A stretch of 37,685 nucleotides of DNA. Origin: Kangiellaceae bacterium. GTDB taxonomy: Bacteria; Pseudomonadota; Gammaproteobacteria; Enterobacterales; Kangiellaceae. Positions within the stretch are counted from its first letter, which is position 1. Every line of letters starts with the position of its first letter. The notes under the pieces were generated by a model. That model ran no database searches and had not been told where the DNA came from. It was given only the letters and a program-made list of their open reading frames with translations. The stretch lies in contig JADGFG010000008.1 of NCBI GenBank assembly GCA_016743995.1, positions 8,352 through 46,036 of the forward strand, given 5' to 3'. A program made the translations under genes and the position numbers. Positions 1 through 8,827 of the stretch are shown here, one piece after another.

Positions 1-50
1 AGTAAAATAGTGATGAATAAAAAATAGATTAACCTGGAATAAAGAATATC

Positions 51-83
51 GATATTAACGATTGATATTAACGATTGATATTT
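51..83. repeat. 13-bp tandem repeat next to the tRNA operon
   Basis: Two exact copies of GATATTAACGATT (51-63 and 64-76) are followed by a partial third copy starting GATATT. The array ends six bases before the CCA end of the last tRNA gene, so it lies in the 3' trailer of the tRNA transcript. No hairpin with a T-run, as expected of a terminator, is visible here. I assign no function. Confidence 0.8.
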
Positions 84-88
84 AAATT

Positions 89-164
<76 letters not shown>

Positions 165-234
165 TTAAAAAGGTGGTTAAATTAACGTTTACTGCATTTC
201 CCATCATTAATTTCAATACTAACTATTTAATCAA

Positions 235-321
235 TGGTGCCCGGGGCCGGAATCGAACCGGCACGACCGTTAAGTCGCAAGATTTTAAGTCTTGTGTGTC
301 TACCAATTTCACCACCCGGGC
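235..321 (-). tRNA. tRNA-Leu (UAA)
   Basis: An 87-nt class II tRNA on the minus strand. The acceptor stem is GCCCGGG paired with CCCGGGC, the anticodon loop is CTTAAAA (anticodon TAA at 285-287), there is a long variable arm, the T-loop is TTCGATT and CCA is encoded. It sits between the Cys and the second Gly genes, matching the position of leuZ in the E. coli glyW-cysT-leuZ cluster. Confidence 0.97.
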
Positions 322-431
322 ATCGGGAGGTATTATTAACAGTCCTGTTATAGTTAATCCATTTTATTCAGGACAAGATAAAAACAATCTGCTGAAATAT
401 TCAATACCATCCATATCTTTTAAAAGAAATA

Positions 432-505
432 TGGAGGCTGAGGTCGGAATCGAACCGGCGTACACGGAGTTGCAGTCCGCTGCATGGCCACTCTGCCACT
501 CAGCC
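432..505 (-). tRNA. tRNA-Cys (GCA)
   Basis: A 74-nt tRNA on the minus strand with acceptor GGCTGAG, anticodon loop CTGCAAC (anticodon GCA, bases 471-473), T-loop TTCGATT and encoded CCA. It lies 82 bases after tRNA-Gly and 110 bases before tRNA-Leu in the same direction, and is equivalent to cysT of the enterobacterial cluster. Confidence 0.97.
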
Positions 506-587
506 TGAATATGCCAGACTATCTGTTATTACACTTGAAGCCTGTTTGAAAACATCGGAAATCAATGATAATACCGAGGTTTAAATT

Positions 588-663
<76 letters not shown>

Positions 664-670
664 TTCAAGT

Positions 671-705
671 GGAGGGCATTTTACAGCAGAATAAGGATGT
701 GTCAA
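671..705 (-). promoter_or_regulatory. Strong sigma-70 promoter of the tRNA operon
   Basis: Read on the minus strand, a perfect -35 TTGACA (705-700) is followed by a 16-base spacer and a -10 TAAAAT (683-678). The GC-rich discriminator GCCCTCC (677-671) comes next. GC-rich discriminators are typical of tRNA and rRNA promoters under ppGpp (stringent) control. It lies between the pgsA stop and the first tRNA, so the tRNAs need not depend on read-through from uvrC-pgsA. Confidence 0.85.
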
Positions 706-786
706 GCAAGTTTATTACTAGTTTTTAATCTTTTTAGCTTAACGAGAAAACTGCCGAAATCTTGTTCAAAACCAAAGTAATGGCGA

Positions 787-1371
787 CTATTTTTTGCTCT
801 CTTCCGTAACCAACAATGGCCAGGTCACTTTTAGATAAATGAACATTGACCACAAGGTTAGAGCAACCGCTATGTATAAAAAGATATAACCAACAATGTA
901 CAACCAGCTATGTGCCATAATCGACACCACTTCAGCTTCTTTCCCAGCTAACAACAAAAAGAAAATCGCTGATAACTGCATCGCCGTTTTAACCTTGGCT
1001 ACAAAAACCACCTTTATTGCCGAACGTTTACCATATTCTGCCATCCATTCTCGAAGCGCTGATACGGTAATTTCACGACTGATAATCACCAATGCCGGGG
1101 CTGCAATCCAGATTGTTGCGTGTTGCTCAACAAGCAATACGAGCGCAGCTGCAACCATTAACTTATCTGCAACAGGATCCAGAAACTCCCCTAACGGCGA
1201 TTGCATATCAAAGGTTCTGGCAACCCAGCCATCTAACCAGTCAGTCCAGCCAACAACAGCAAAAATGATCGCCGCAGTCATCTGTCCCCAGCTGACTGGA
1301 AGATAGAAAAAAAATACCAACAAAGGAATGCAGATAATTCTAAATGATGTTAATAAATTGGCTATGTTCAT
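787..1371 (-). CDS. pgsA: CDP-diacylglycerol--glycerol-3-phosphate 3-phosphatidyltransferase (PGP synthase)
   Basis: This inner-membrane enzyme makes phosphatidylglycerophosphate from CDP-diacylglycerol and glycerol-3-phosphate, the first committed step to phosphatidylglycerol and cardiolipin. At 194 residues it is close to the usual length. The CDP-alcohol phosphatidyltransferase signature is complete: D44-x2-D47-G-x2-A-R, then G61-x3-D65-x3-D69, with the four aspartates that bind metal and substrate. Hydrophobic segments lie at about 10-27 and 30-43, with others in the C-terminal half. The gene follows uvrC by 101 bases on the same strand and precedes the tRNA cluster, the classic gammaproteobacterial order. 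The ATG at 1371 lacks a clear Shine-Dalgarno sequence. Confidence 0.96.
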   Translation of the reverse strand: MNIANLLTSFRIICIPLLVFFFYLPVSWGQMTAAIIFAVVGWTDWLDGWVARTFDMQSPLGEFLDPVADKLMVAAALVLLVEQHATIWIAAPALVIISREITVSALREWMAEYGKRSAIKVVFVAKVKTAMQLSAIFFLLLAGKEAEVVSIMAHSWLYIVGYIFLYIAVALTLWSMFIYLKVTWPLLVTEESKK

Positions 1372-1472
1372 AATATTATATTTACGACTCTGCTGTATGT
1401 GTGTATTTTAACACTGACACAGAAGAATTCACCTCTTATTCTCTTCAACACACAAAATAATAGCATTAAGCC

Positions 1473-3446
1473 TCAGTGTAGGTGATCATAAATCAATTGA
1501 GCCAGGTTCTGACTAATCCCCTCAACCTGCTTCAGATCATTGACACCAGCTCTTTTAATCTCCTGTAAGCCGCCGAAATGCTGAATAATCGCTCTTCGAC
1601 GCTTTGCTCCAACTCCCGGAATCCCCTCCAGAACTGAAGTTTTTCTCACTTTATCTCTTTTTCCCCGATGACCGGTTATAGCAAAACGATGAGCCTCATC
1701 ACGAATAGCCTGAATCAGATGAAGACCAGGAGAATCTTCTTCTAACCTGCGAGCTACTGCTTCAGAAGGGAAAAATATTTGCTCCATACCAACCTTCCTG
1801 TCACTCCCCTTTGCCACACTAATTAAGGTTACCTGTTGCAAACAGAGAGATTCCAATACTTTTTGTGCCTGATGTAACTGACCTTTTCCTCCATCAATGA
1901 TCAGTAAATCAGGCAATCGAGCATCTTCTTTTACTAACCTTTGAAACCTTCGCCTGACCGCTTGCTCAATAGCTGCATAGTCATCTCCCTCAATGACGCC
2001 TGTGATATTAAAACGACGATAATCAGATTTTTTTGCTGCCCCTCCTTCAAAAACGACACATGAAGCCACCGTCTGCTCTCCCTGAAAATGACTGATATCG
2101 AAACATTCCATTCTCTCAGGCAGTTTATCCAGTCCCAACTCATTCATTAAGCTCTGCATTCGCTTTTGAGTGTGATTCTGACTGGCCAGCTTACTGGAAA
2201 TAAGCTCCTTAAGGTTCTTATTAGCCATTTTCAACCAGGCTGCTCGACTGGTTTTCACTCGATGAATGACTCGGACTTTTGATTGTCTGACTTCACTTAA
2301 TAAGGTAGCCAGTTCCTTTTCTTCAGACAACTGATGATTAACAACTATTTCAGCCGGTAATTCATTTTGAGAGGCAGTATAAAAGTGACCGATAAAAGAC
2401 TCGAGCAACTCCTGTTCGTTAGTCCCCCCGGGCACCTTAGGATAGAAATTGCGATTTCCCTGAACCAGGCCATTTCTGATATGTAGTACAAATACTGCTG
2501 CGATTTTTTCTGAAATTCCTACAGCGACAATATCGGTATCAGTATCACTCCCCCTGACTATCTGCTGCTCCAGCACTCGGCGTAACTGAACAATTTGATC
2601 ACGTAACCTGGCAGCCTGTTCATAATCCAGAGCGGCGGAAGCCCCCAACATTCTCTGATTTAATGTTTCTATGACTGATTCATTTTTACCCTGATAAAAC
2701 AATCTGACCAGCTGAACATCACTGATATAGTCCTGTTCGCTGATCTTGTTAACACAGGATCCACTACACCGGTTGATCTGGTACTGCAAACAGGGGCGTG
2801 AACGATGCTTAAATACACTATTTTCACATTGACGAATTCGAAACAACCTTTGCATTAATGATATGCTGTAACGAGCAGCGGTAGAGCCAGTAAACGGACC
2901 AAAATAATCGCCCTTACTTTTGTGTCGACCTCGATGAATAGTCAATCGGGGATAAGTTTCATCGGAAAGAAAGATATAGGGATAAGACTTATCATCTCTG
3001 AAAACCACGTTATAACGTGGTCGGTACTTTTTAATCAGCTGATTTTCCAGAATAAGCGCTTCATTTTCACTATCGGTCACAATGATTTGAATATCACTAA
3101 TCTGCGAAACCATCACTCGAGTTTTCGGAGGGTGATCCTGCTTCTGAAAATAACTGGAGACTCTATTCTTTAAATTTTTTGCTTTACCAATGTAAATGAT
3201 TTCTCCACCCTGATTTATCATCTGATAAATGCCGGGTAATCGAGTAAGACTCTTCAAAAAGCGTCCTGAATCAAAAGCAGGTTCATTTTTATTCAAAGAA
3301 TCTGCTAACAACTCTTGCTGTGGAGGAGTAATTTGTTTCAACTCAGGAGTACTGGTTTCAGGCGGAACTGACTTTTTAGATGTCTCTGGTTTTTTAGATG
3401 TCTCTGACTTTTTAGATACCTCGGACGTTTTAGACAACTCAGACAT
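1473..3446 (-). CDS. uvrC: Excinuclease ABC subunit C
   Basis: UvrC is the nuclease of nucleotide excision repair. It cuts on both sides of a lesion after UvrA and UvrB have found it. Domains in order: the GIY-YIG nuclease (G72-I-Y and Y85-I-G, for the 3' cut), a Cys-rich segment, the UVR motif that binds UvrB (near the residues ALDYEQAARLRDQI), the RNase H-like nuclease (5' cut; LLIDGGKGQL is visible) and C-terminal helix-hairpin-helix motifs (IPGVGAKRRRAI). Compared with the roughly 610-residue E. coli protein, this 657-residue form has about 53 extra residues at the N-terminus, rich in Ser, Lys, Glu and Thr. The start is supported by TGAGG a few bases before the ATG, so the extension appears genuine. 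Confidence 0.97.
   Translation of the reverse strand: MSELSKTSEVSKKSETSKKPETSKKSVPPETSTPELKQITPPQQELLADSLNKNEPAFDSGRFLKSLTRLPGIYQMINQGGEIIYIGKAKNLKNRVSSYFQKQDHPPKTRVMVSQISDIQIIVTDSENEALILENQLIKKYRPRYNVVFRDDKSYPYIFLSDETYPRLTIHRGRHKSKGDYFGPFTGSTAARYSISLMQRLFRIRQCENSVFKHRSRPCLQYQINRCSGSCVNKISEQDYISDVQLVRLFYQGKNESVIETLNQRMLGASAALDYEQAARLRDQIVQLRRVLEQQIVRGSDTDTDIVAVGISEKIAAVFVLHIRNGLVQGNRNFYPKVPGGTNEQELLESFIGHFYTASQNELPAEIVVNHQLSEEKELATLLSEVRQSKVRVIHRVKTSRAAWLKMANKNLKELISSKLASQNHTQKRMQSLMNELGLDKLPERMECFDISHFQGEQTVASCVVFEGGAAKKSDYRRFNITGVIEGDDYAAIEQAVRRRFQRLVKEDARLPDLLIIDGGKGQLHQAQKVLESLCLQQVTLISVAKGSDRKVGMEQIFFPSEAVARRLEEDSPGLHLIQAIRDEAHRFAITGHRGKRDKVRKTSVLEGIPGVGAKRRRAIIQHFGGLQEIKRAGVNDLKQVEGISQNLAQLIYDHLH
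3370..3441 (-). repeat. 18-bp tandem repeat in the 5' end of uvrC
   Basis: Four in-frame, imperfect copies of an 18-bp unit (3370-3387, 3388-3405, 3406-3423, 3424-3441; plus-strand form GACTTTTTAGATGTCTCT). They encode hexapeptides such as SKKSET, SKKPET and SEVSKK at the very N-terminus of UvrC. The unit length keeps frame, so copy-number change would lengthen or shorten the tail without breaking the gene. Confidence 0.85.
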
Positions 3447-3497
3447 AAACGACCTCAGGCACCGGCTAACTTTCTGAACAACAAGCTCTCTGAATAA

Positions 3498-3528
3498 CTG
3501 GTTCGAACCAGAGTCATTCTCGAACCAG
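3498..3528. other. Palindrome and alternative stem-loop between uvrY and uvrC
   Basis: CTGGTTCGAACCAG (3498-3511) is a perfect 14-bp palindrome. A second copy of its right arm, TCGAACCAG, follows at 3520-3528, so the left arm CTGGTTCGA can pair with either partner. It lies 50 to 80 bases after the uvrY stop in the uvrY-uvrC gap. No T-run follows, so it is not an ordinary intrinsic terminator. It could be a protein-binding dyad or an RNA processing site. Confidence 0.5.
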
Positions 3529-3577
3529 AACTATAAAAATATTTGATCTTTGAAAACTATTCAACATAGGACCGAAA

Positions 3578-4222
3578 TTAAAATTTTTCAGACTCAATGA
3601 CACCGTGACGAATAGCCATATGGGTAAGCTCAACATCATTTTCAATTTTTAACTTATCAAACAACCGGTAGCGATAGCTATTAACTGTTTTCGGGCTTAA
3701 AAATAACTGCTCAGATATATCCTGGACTTTCTGGCCTCGGGTAATCATCAGCATTACCTGCATCTCCCGGTCAGATAAGTCATCAAATGGGCTGGTCTCT
3801 TCCGGATTAACCGCTCGTAATGCCATTTGTTGCGCAATTTCAGATGATAAATAACGTTTTCCGCTAGCAACCTGTCTTATCGCAATAATCATTTCCTCTA
3901 TATCTGCATCCTTGGTTACATAGCCACTAGCGCCAGCTTGCATAAAGCGGGTAGGATAAGGCTCATCGCCATGTACTGTCACCGCAATAACCTTGATATC
4001 TGGATCAAATCGAATTAATCGCCTGGTCGCCTCTAATCCACCAATCCCGGGCATATTAGCATCCATCAACACAACATCAGGTCTTAGCTCTCTGGCAATA
4101 GAGACTGCTTCTTCACCACTCGAAGCTTCACCTACAATGGATAACTTATCTTCGTCAGCTAACAAACGACTAATTCCACTTCTTATTAGCTCGTGATCAT
4201 CCACTACCAAAACTTTAATCAT
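3578..4222 (-). CDS. uvrY: GacA/UvrY-family response regulator
   Basis: This is a two-component response regulator of the BarA/UvrY (GacS/GacA) system, which in relatives activates CsrB-type small RNAs and so controls motility, biofilm and secreted products. The receiver domain (about 1-120) has D8, D9 and the phosphoacceptor D54 in VVLMDANMPG, plus the conserved lysine in YVTKDA. A LuxR-type helix-turn-helix follows (about 149-207; LSDREMQVM, SPKTVNSYRYR). I chose the ATG at 4222 because GGAG precedes it by six bases and it gives the standard MIKVLVVDDHEL start and 214 residues; an in-frame TTG at 4234 lies over the ribosome site. It is followed by uvrC, the usual partner gene. The BarA/GacS sensor is not in this window. 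Confidence 0.95.
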   Translation of the reverse strand: MIKVLVVDDHELIRSGISRLLADEDKLSIVGEASSGEEAVSIARELRPDVVLMDANMPGIGGLEATRRLIRFDPDIKVIAVTVHGDEPYPTRFMQAGASGYVTKDADIEEMIIAIRQVASGKRYLSSEIAQQMALRAVNPEETSPFDDLSDREMQVMLMITRGQKVQDISEQLFLSPKTVNSYRYRLFDKLKIENDVELTHMAIRHGVIESEKF

Positions 4223-4509
4223 TATAATCTCCAATAACTATTTAATTTTCTGTCCTTAGTAAAATCAAAGTTTACCATTTTTAACGACCGGTAGAAAACA
4301 ACAAAACTATAACTAATTATTTATTATTTCACTCTGACTGGTTTGCCCCCTTCAGCGGCATAGACCAGCAAACAGGACAACAATCAATATTGTATGCCAG
4401 ATTTATTCAAAAGCAGATATCAATTCTGCTAAAATATTAACGCTATTTGGGAATAAGACTGGTAAAATCTAGCTTTATTATATCAGAATTTAAATTTTCA
4501 GGATTTATC

Positions 4510-5250
4510 ATGCACAATTATCAGGCACCTGATGGTCTACTCAATAAAAAAGTTATTCTAGTCACAGGAGCAAGCGACGGAATTGGAAGAGTCATGGCAA
4601 TAGAATATGCCCGGCTCGGTGCAACCGTTATTCTGCATGGTAGAGATACAGCTAAACTGGAAAAAGTCTATGACGAAATCATCGAAGCAAACTATCCGCA
4701 ACCCGCAATAATTCCACTCAACCTGGTTAATGCGTCACCAGAGCAGTTTAAAAGCCTGGCGGATACTATTGAAACGGAACTAGGACGACTTGACGGCATT
4801 TTACATAATGCGGGCATGCTAACCGAACTAACCCCTATAGAGTTCACGACTTCAGAGACCTGGCACCAGATTATGCAGGTTAATGTTAATGCTGTATTTA
4901 TGTTAACTAAAGCCTGCATGCCTTTACTTAGAAAATCTCCTGATGCCGCTCTTATAATGACCTCTTCAGGTGTTGGGAAAAAAGGACGCGCATTCTGGGG
5001 TCCCTATGCAGTCTCTAAATTTGCACTGGAAGGTATGGTTCAAGTTCTGGCAGATGAACTGGATAAATCCAATATTCGAGTCAACATTATTAATCCTGGC
5101 GCAACCCGAACAAAAATGCGGGCAAAAGCCTATCCTGCAGAAGACCCTTTTGCATTAATTCCTGCGGAGAAACATATCCCTCTCTATAGTTATCTGATGG
5201 GAAGTGATAGCAAGTCGGTTAATGGCCAGTCAATTGATGCTCAGAAATAA
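4510..5250 (+). CDS. yciK: YciK-like short-chain dehydrogenase/reductase
   Basis: An NAD(P)-dependent oxidoreductase of the classical SDR family, closest in look to the gammaproteobacterial YciK group (physiological substrate not established). The Rossmann motif is T19-G-x3-G-I-G26, followed by N100-A-G and the catalytic Ser (about 153), Tyr166 and Lys170 in YAVSK. The C-terminal half carries the NPGATRTKMR segment typical of the family. At 246 residues it is close to the 252 of E. coli YciK. The ATG at 4510 is preferred because AGGA precedes it; an in-frame TTG at 4447 has no such support. It is divergent from uvrY across a 287-base gap that must hold both promoters. Confidence 0.85.
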   Translation: MHNYQAPDGLLNKKVILVTGASDGIGRVMAIEYARLGATVILHGRDTAKLEKVYDEIIEANYPQPAIIPLNLVNASPEQFKSLADTIETELGRLDGILHNAGMLTELTPIEFTTSETWHQIMQVNVNAVFMLTKACMPLLRKSPDAALIMTSSGVGKKGRAFWGPYAVSKFALEGMVQVLADELDKSNIRVNIINPGATRTKMRAKAYPAEDPFALIPAEKHIPLYSYLMGSDSKSVNGQSIDAQK

Positions 5251-5344
5251 TCACTGACCGAGCTGGCATCTACCCAAACTCCCTGGAAATGCAGGATTCA
5301 GCACGCCATTCCCTCAATGAAAATCATTCTTTTCTAATCTTCCT

Positions 5345-5375
5345 TCGGTGTTTCACATAATATGAGAAACACCGA
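5345..5375. terminator. Stem-loop downstream of yciK
   Basis: TCGGTGTTTC (5345-5354) pairs with GAAACACCGA (5366-5375), giving a perfect 10-bp stem with an 11-base loop about 95 bases after the yciK stop. No T-run follows on either strand, so termination would be weak or factor-assisted. The rest of the 5251-5555 gap shows only the promoter candidate listed separately. Confidence 0.45.
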
Positions 5376-5465
5376 GTAGTCATAAATCCGTCACTTTTCT
5401 GTCATGAGAATCGATGGTAAACTAACACAAAAGCTATCTTGTTGTTTTTAATCGATTTATTCAAG

Positions 5466-5494
5466 TTGGCACATTACCTGCTTAATCAATAACA
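5466..5494 (+). promoter_or_regulatory. Possible promoter of the diguanylate cyclase gene
   Basis: TTGGCA at 5466-5471 resembles a -35 box. A weak AT-rich -10 (AATAAC or ATAACA) follows at 16 or 17 bases. The start codon at 5556 is about 60 bases further on. The -10 match is poor, so this is only a candidate. Confidence 0.3.
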
Positions 5495-5555
5495 AAATGT
5501 AGTATCGCGCTGCAGTCAAACCAGATATTGAATTAAGAAGTGATTTGAGGCAAAC

Positions 5556-6446
5556 ATGAAAAACACATCATCATCTAAAGTTATCAGCATCGATAATTAC
5601 CGCCTGGCTAGCCAGGGAAATCCTGATTCTCTTGATATCACTCGATTAGCACTTAAACTTCAACAAACACTGGAATTAACGCCATTAATGCAAACCTTCT
5701 GCCATGAAACCGCCAGCATGGTACCCTGCGATTCAGTACGTTACCAGGCCAACGAAAATACATTGAGCTATCAGACAGGCGAAATCAGAGTTCATCGTTG
5801 TCGCTATCAGCTAGAGCTGGAAAGTGAAACTCTGGGTGAAATAGAATGTACCCGAGATAAACCATTTACTGTCAGAGAAACTGAATTAATAGAACGACTG
5901 CTGGGTTTACTCATCTATCCATTGCGTAACGCATTACTTTACCAAAAAGCAGTTGTTGAAGCGCATCGAGACCCGTTAACACAAATCAGCAACCGTACTG
6001 CTTTTGATAAAGCGTTAGCCAGAGAAACCTGTTCATACAAAAGACATGATAAAGCATTTTCTCTTATGGTTATCGATATCGATCACTTTAAGCAGGTTAA
6101 TGATACTTATGGACATCTTGCAGGAGATACCGTTTTAAAACACGTTGCTCAGGTTATTCAAAATACGGTCAGACGATCTGATGAAGTATTCAGATATGGT
6201 GGCGAAGAGTTTGTTGTTATTTTATCAAATACAAAAATTGAAGGAGCTCGTTTTATTGCTGAAAGAGTGAGAATGGCAATAAAAAATCTGGTCATTAAAT
6301 CACGAGAACAACTTAAAATTACAGCTTCTATTGGCATTGCAGCAACCGGTACCACAAACGACGTTAACGATACATTATACCACGCCGACAAAGCGCTTTA
6401 TGAAGCAAAAGAAAACGGCCGAGACAAAGTATGCACTCGCGTTTAA
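5556..6446 (+). CDS. GGDEF-domain diguanylate cyclase
   Basis: Predicted to make cyclic di-GMP from two GTP. The C-terminal GGDEF domain (about 135-296) has the active-site motif GGEEF at 215-219. Five residues upstream lies R206-x-x-D209 (RRSD), the allosteric inhibitory I-site, so product feedback is expected. The DIDHFKQVNDTYGH nucleotide-binding segment is intact. The N-terminal 130 residues are soluble and GAF-like in appearance, with no transmembrane segment or recognised ligand motif, so this is probably a cytosolic enzyme. GAGG precedes the ATG at 5556. It is convergent with the chemoreceptor gene at 6534, which may or may not be a functional link. Confidence 0.92.
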   Translation: MKNTSSSKVISIDNYRLASQGNPDSLDITRLALKLQQTLELTPLMQTFCHETASMVPCDSVRYQANENTLSYQTGEIRVHRCRYQLELESETLGEIECTRDKPFTVRETELIERLLGLLIYPLRNALLYQKAVVEAHRDPLTQISNRTAFDKALARETCSYKRHDKAFSLMVIDIDHFKQVNDTYGHLAGDTVLKHVAQVIQNTVRRSDEVFRYGGEEFVVILSNTKIEGARFIAERVRMAIKNLVIKSREQLKITASIGIAATGTTNDVNDTLYHADKALYEAKENGRDKVCTRV

Positions 6447-6533
6447 ACAACCAGCAAACTTATAAAAACCAATAGAGCGTAGCATCAACTAAGCTCAGGT
6501 GTAGTAGCTCAGGCTATTAATAGTCGCTTCCAG

Positions 6534-8558
6534 TTAAACAATAAACCGGGCAATTAATGCTTTAAGATTGCTCGCCACTTCACTGAGAAACTGACTCTCT
6601 TTTTCTGAGTTTAGCGCTGACTCCTCGGTTGACTGCGAAATGCCTTTCACATTGATTATACTTTGATTAACTTCATCTGCCACCGCCGACTGTTCAGTAG
6701 CTGCAGATGCAATTTGCTCACTCATGATACTGATTGCTCCAACAGATTCTGAAATTTTCGTTAATGCCGTACCTGCGCGTTCAGCCGCTTCAACAGTTTG
6801 CTGACTTTTCTCATTACCACTAACCATGGCATTAACCGACTGACCTGCTGACTTTTGTAGCTTATCAATCATTTTCCTGATTTCTTCTGTAGATTCCTGT
6901 GTTTTACTTGCCAGCGTTCGTACTTCATCGGCTACCACGGCAAAACCACGACCACTTTCACCCGCCCTTGCCGCTTCTATAGCAGCGTTAAGCGCCAATA
7001 AATTAGTTTGGTCTGCAATGCCCTGAATAACATCAAGCACTGAGCCAATGCCATCAACATTACTCTGCAATTCATTAATTGATAACACAGCAGAATCAAG
7101 CTCACTGGCAAGCTCGTTAATTGCTACCGTTGTTTCTTTGAGAATTTTTAATCCATGTTTTGAATCACTATCTGCGCTCGCTGAAGAAGCTGCAGTCTTT
7201 TCAGCATTGCCAGCAACATCCTGTACCGTTGCCGACATCTGATTCATTGCCGTTGCAACCTGCTCAACCTCCACATTTTGCTGACTGATTCTCTGCCTGG
7301 TACTAACCGCTGTAGCACTACTGTTTTCAGCGGTTTCAACTAATTCATTGGTCGTTGTTGAAACTTCACAAACCAGTGCTTTTGTATTTTCAACCATCCG
7401 GTTAATATCTTCACCAATTACTTTCATTTCATCATTTGACTGAATGGCAACACTTCTTGTTAAATCTCCTTCCGCAACGCCATCAACACAAGTTTTTATT
7501 TGTGAAATCGATTCCAGCATATTTTTATAAAAACAGGAGAATAGATAAATCGCTGCAAGAATTAAGACTAATGATGACATAACGTTTAATCCAATTTCCT
7601 GAACCAGGACTTGCTCTCTGCTAGCAAACAAAACTGACAAATTCGAGTAAAGCTGCTCTTGTAAATCTTGCGACTCTCGAATAACACGAGTCCCCTGTTT
7701 GAAATAACTGGCAGAATCAATAAGTATGGTATCCGGCGCAATTAATTTATCTTGTGTTGTTATGATGAACTCACCAAGAGATTGCTTAAATCTTTCAAGG
7801 TCAGGCTCAAAAATTGCCAGTGACGGTTCATTGTCAATCGCTCGTTCAAAACGAGAAAAAAACTGCTGTTTAAAAATCACCAACTGTTGGTATTTGTTAG
7901 AAAGACTAATAAAGGTATCACTATTAAATTTTTTTCTGGCAGCAACACCCGCACCAATACCTCGAGTTTGTCCCGTAATTTCAGATAACAGAGGTAACTC
8001 ATCAATCAGAATCCTTATTAAAAACGACGTATTTTTCTGCGAATCAGTCATCAAAACCCCGAGTTCTTTAATTGAACCGGTCAAACTGAGGGTAGCTGAT
8101 AATAATTGAGAATATTTTGTAAAAACTTCTGCTGGAGGCCTCTCAAATGAATTTTTCTTAAGCGCTAACCAATCACGTTCAATATCAATAAACATACTTT
8201 TTTGATTTGCATATAAATCCGAATAATTTTTATTTTTTTTAATTAAGTTAAATTGTAAATCAACCTCTTCCGCCAACTGACTAATCTTAATTTTGACTGA
8301 AACATCTCCATTTAAATAAGCATTGGTCAACCCTCTGACTGCAGCCATTGAAGTCAATGTCGAACGAAACAGGTTAATGAGCTGAAGCTCGTTAATTTCT
8401 TGTTGAACGATGTCCAGTGAGGCACTATTTTTATTAATAGTATTTAAAGCAACATAGCCAACGGGGATAAGGTAGAGAATAAAAATTAATAAAAACTTTC
8501 GGGCTATCGATAGCCTTCTGATGACTTCCATTCCCGGTTTCATTAAAAACGTAAGCAT
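6534..8558 (-). CDS. Methyl-accepting chemotaxis protein
   Basis: A transmembrane chemoreceptor of 674 residues that signals to CheA/CheW. Transmembrane segment 1 spans about 22-40, followed by a large, mostly helical periplasmic sensor region to about 320. Transmembrane segment 2 is at about 325-345, then a HAMP linker and the cytoplasmic four-helix signalling domain. The hairpin tip (about 513-560) has the diagnostic [20 protein letters not shown] and [13 protein letters not shown] segments. The sensor region, with [14 protein letters not shown], is reminiscent of NIT-type or other helical-bundle sensors, but its ligand cannot be told from sequence. No C-terminal CheR-binding pentapeptide is seen. 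The ribosome site lies inside a 17-bp tandem repeat (8561-8628). Confidence 0.95.
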   Translation of the reverse strand: MLTFLMKPGMEVIRRLSIARKFLLIFILYLIPVGYVALNTINKNSASLDIVQQEINELQLINLFRSTLTSMAAVRGLTNAYLNGDVSVKIKISQLAEEVDLQFNLIKKNKNYSDLYANQKSMFIDIERDWLALKKNSFERPPAEVFTKYSQLLSATLSLTGSIKELGVLMTDSQKNTSFLIRILIDELPLLSEITGQTRGIGAGVAARKKFNSDTFISLSNKYQQLVIFKQQFFSRFERAIDNEPSLAIFEPDLERFKQSLGEFIITTQDKLIAPDTILIDSASYFKQGTRVIRESQDLQEQLYSNLSVLFASREQVLVQEIGLNVMSSLVLILAAIYLFSCFYKNMLESISQIKTCVDGVAEGDLTRSVAIQSNDEMKVIGEDINRMVENTKALVCEVSTTTNELVETAENSSATAVSTRQRISQQNVEVEQVATAMNQMSATVQDVAGNAEKTAASSASADSDSKHGLKILKETTVAINELASELDSAVLSINELQSNVDGIGSVLDVIQGIADQTNLLALNAAIEAARAGESGRGFAVVADEVRTLASKTQESTEEIRKMIDKLQKSAGQSVNAMVSGNEKSQQTVEAAERAGTALTKISESVGAISIMSEQIASAATEQSAVADEVNQSIINVKGISQSTEESALNSEKESQFLSEVASNLKALIARFIV

Positions 8559-8560
8559 GA

Positions 8561-8628
8561 TATTGCCTTAAATATGCTATTGCCTTAAATATGCTATTAC
8601 CTTAAATACAATATGGCCTGAAATATAC
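8561..8628. repeat. 17-bp tandem repeat carrying the chemoreceptor ribosome site
   Basis: TATTGCCTTAAATATGC occurs exactly at 8561-8577 and 8578-8594. Degenerate copies follow at 8595-8610 and 8611-8628. On the minus strand each unit contains AAGGCAATA. The copy next to the start codon at 8558 supplies the AAGG Shine-Dalgarno, so the leader carries several spare ribosome-site-like copies. Confidence 0.8.
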
Positions 8629-8827
8629 TAAAACTTGAATACGCTTAAACTTGACAATAAATCACACACAACCTTCTTCCAGACAGAAAGCTTTAACCAC
8701 CAACAACCTGGTGAGCGGGCTATTTATTCAGTTAAATCAATATATTACACATACAATCAGATTACCAGATAGGTAACCCGTGTAAAAAGAGTATAGTCGA
8801 GTTAGAGAAAATGAAAATAATTGTCGT

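Noticed and set aside
4223-4234. TTG start four codons upstream of the uvrY ATG
   Set aside because: It overlaps the GGAG ribosome site used by the ATG at 4222, which gives the standard family N-terminus.
6447-6533. Terminator between the convergent diguanylate cyclase and chemoreceptor genes
   Set aside because: I found no stem with more than a few pairs and no T-run in these 87 bases.
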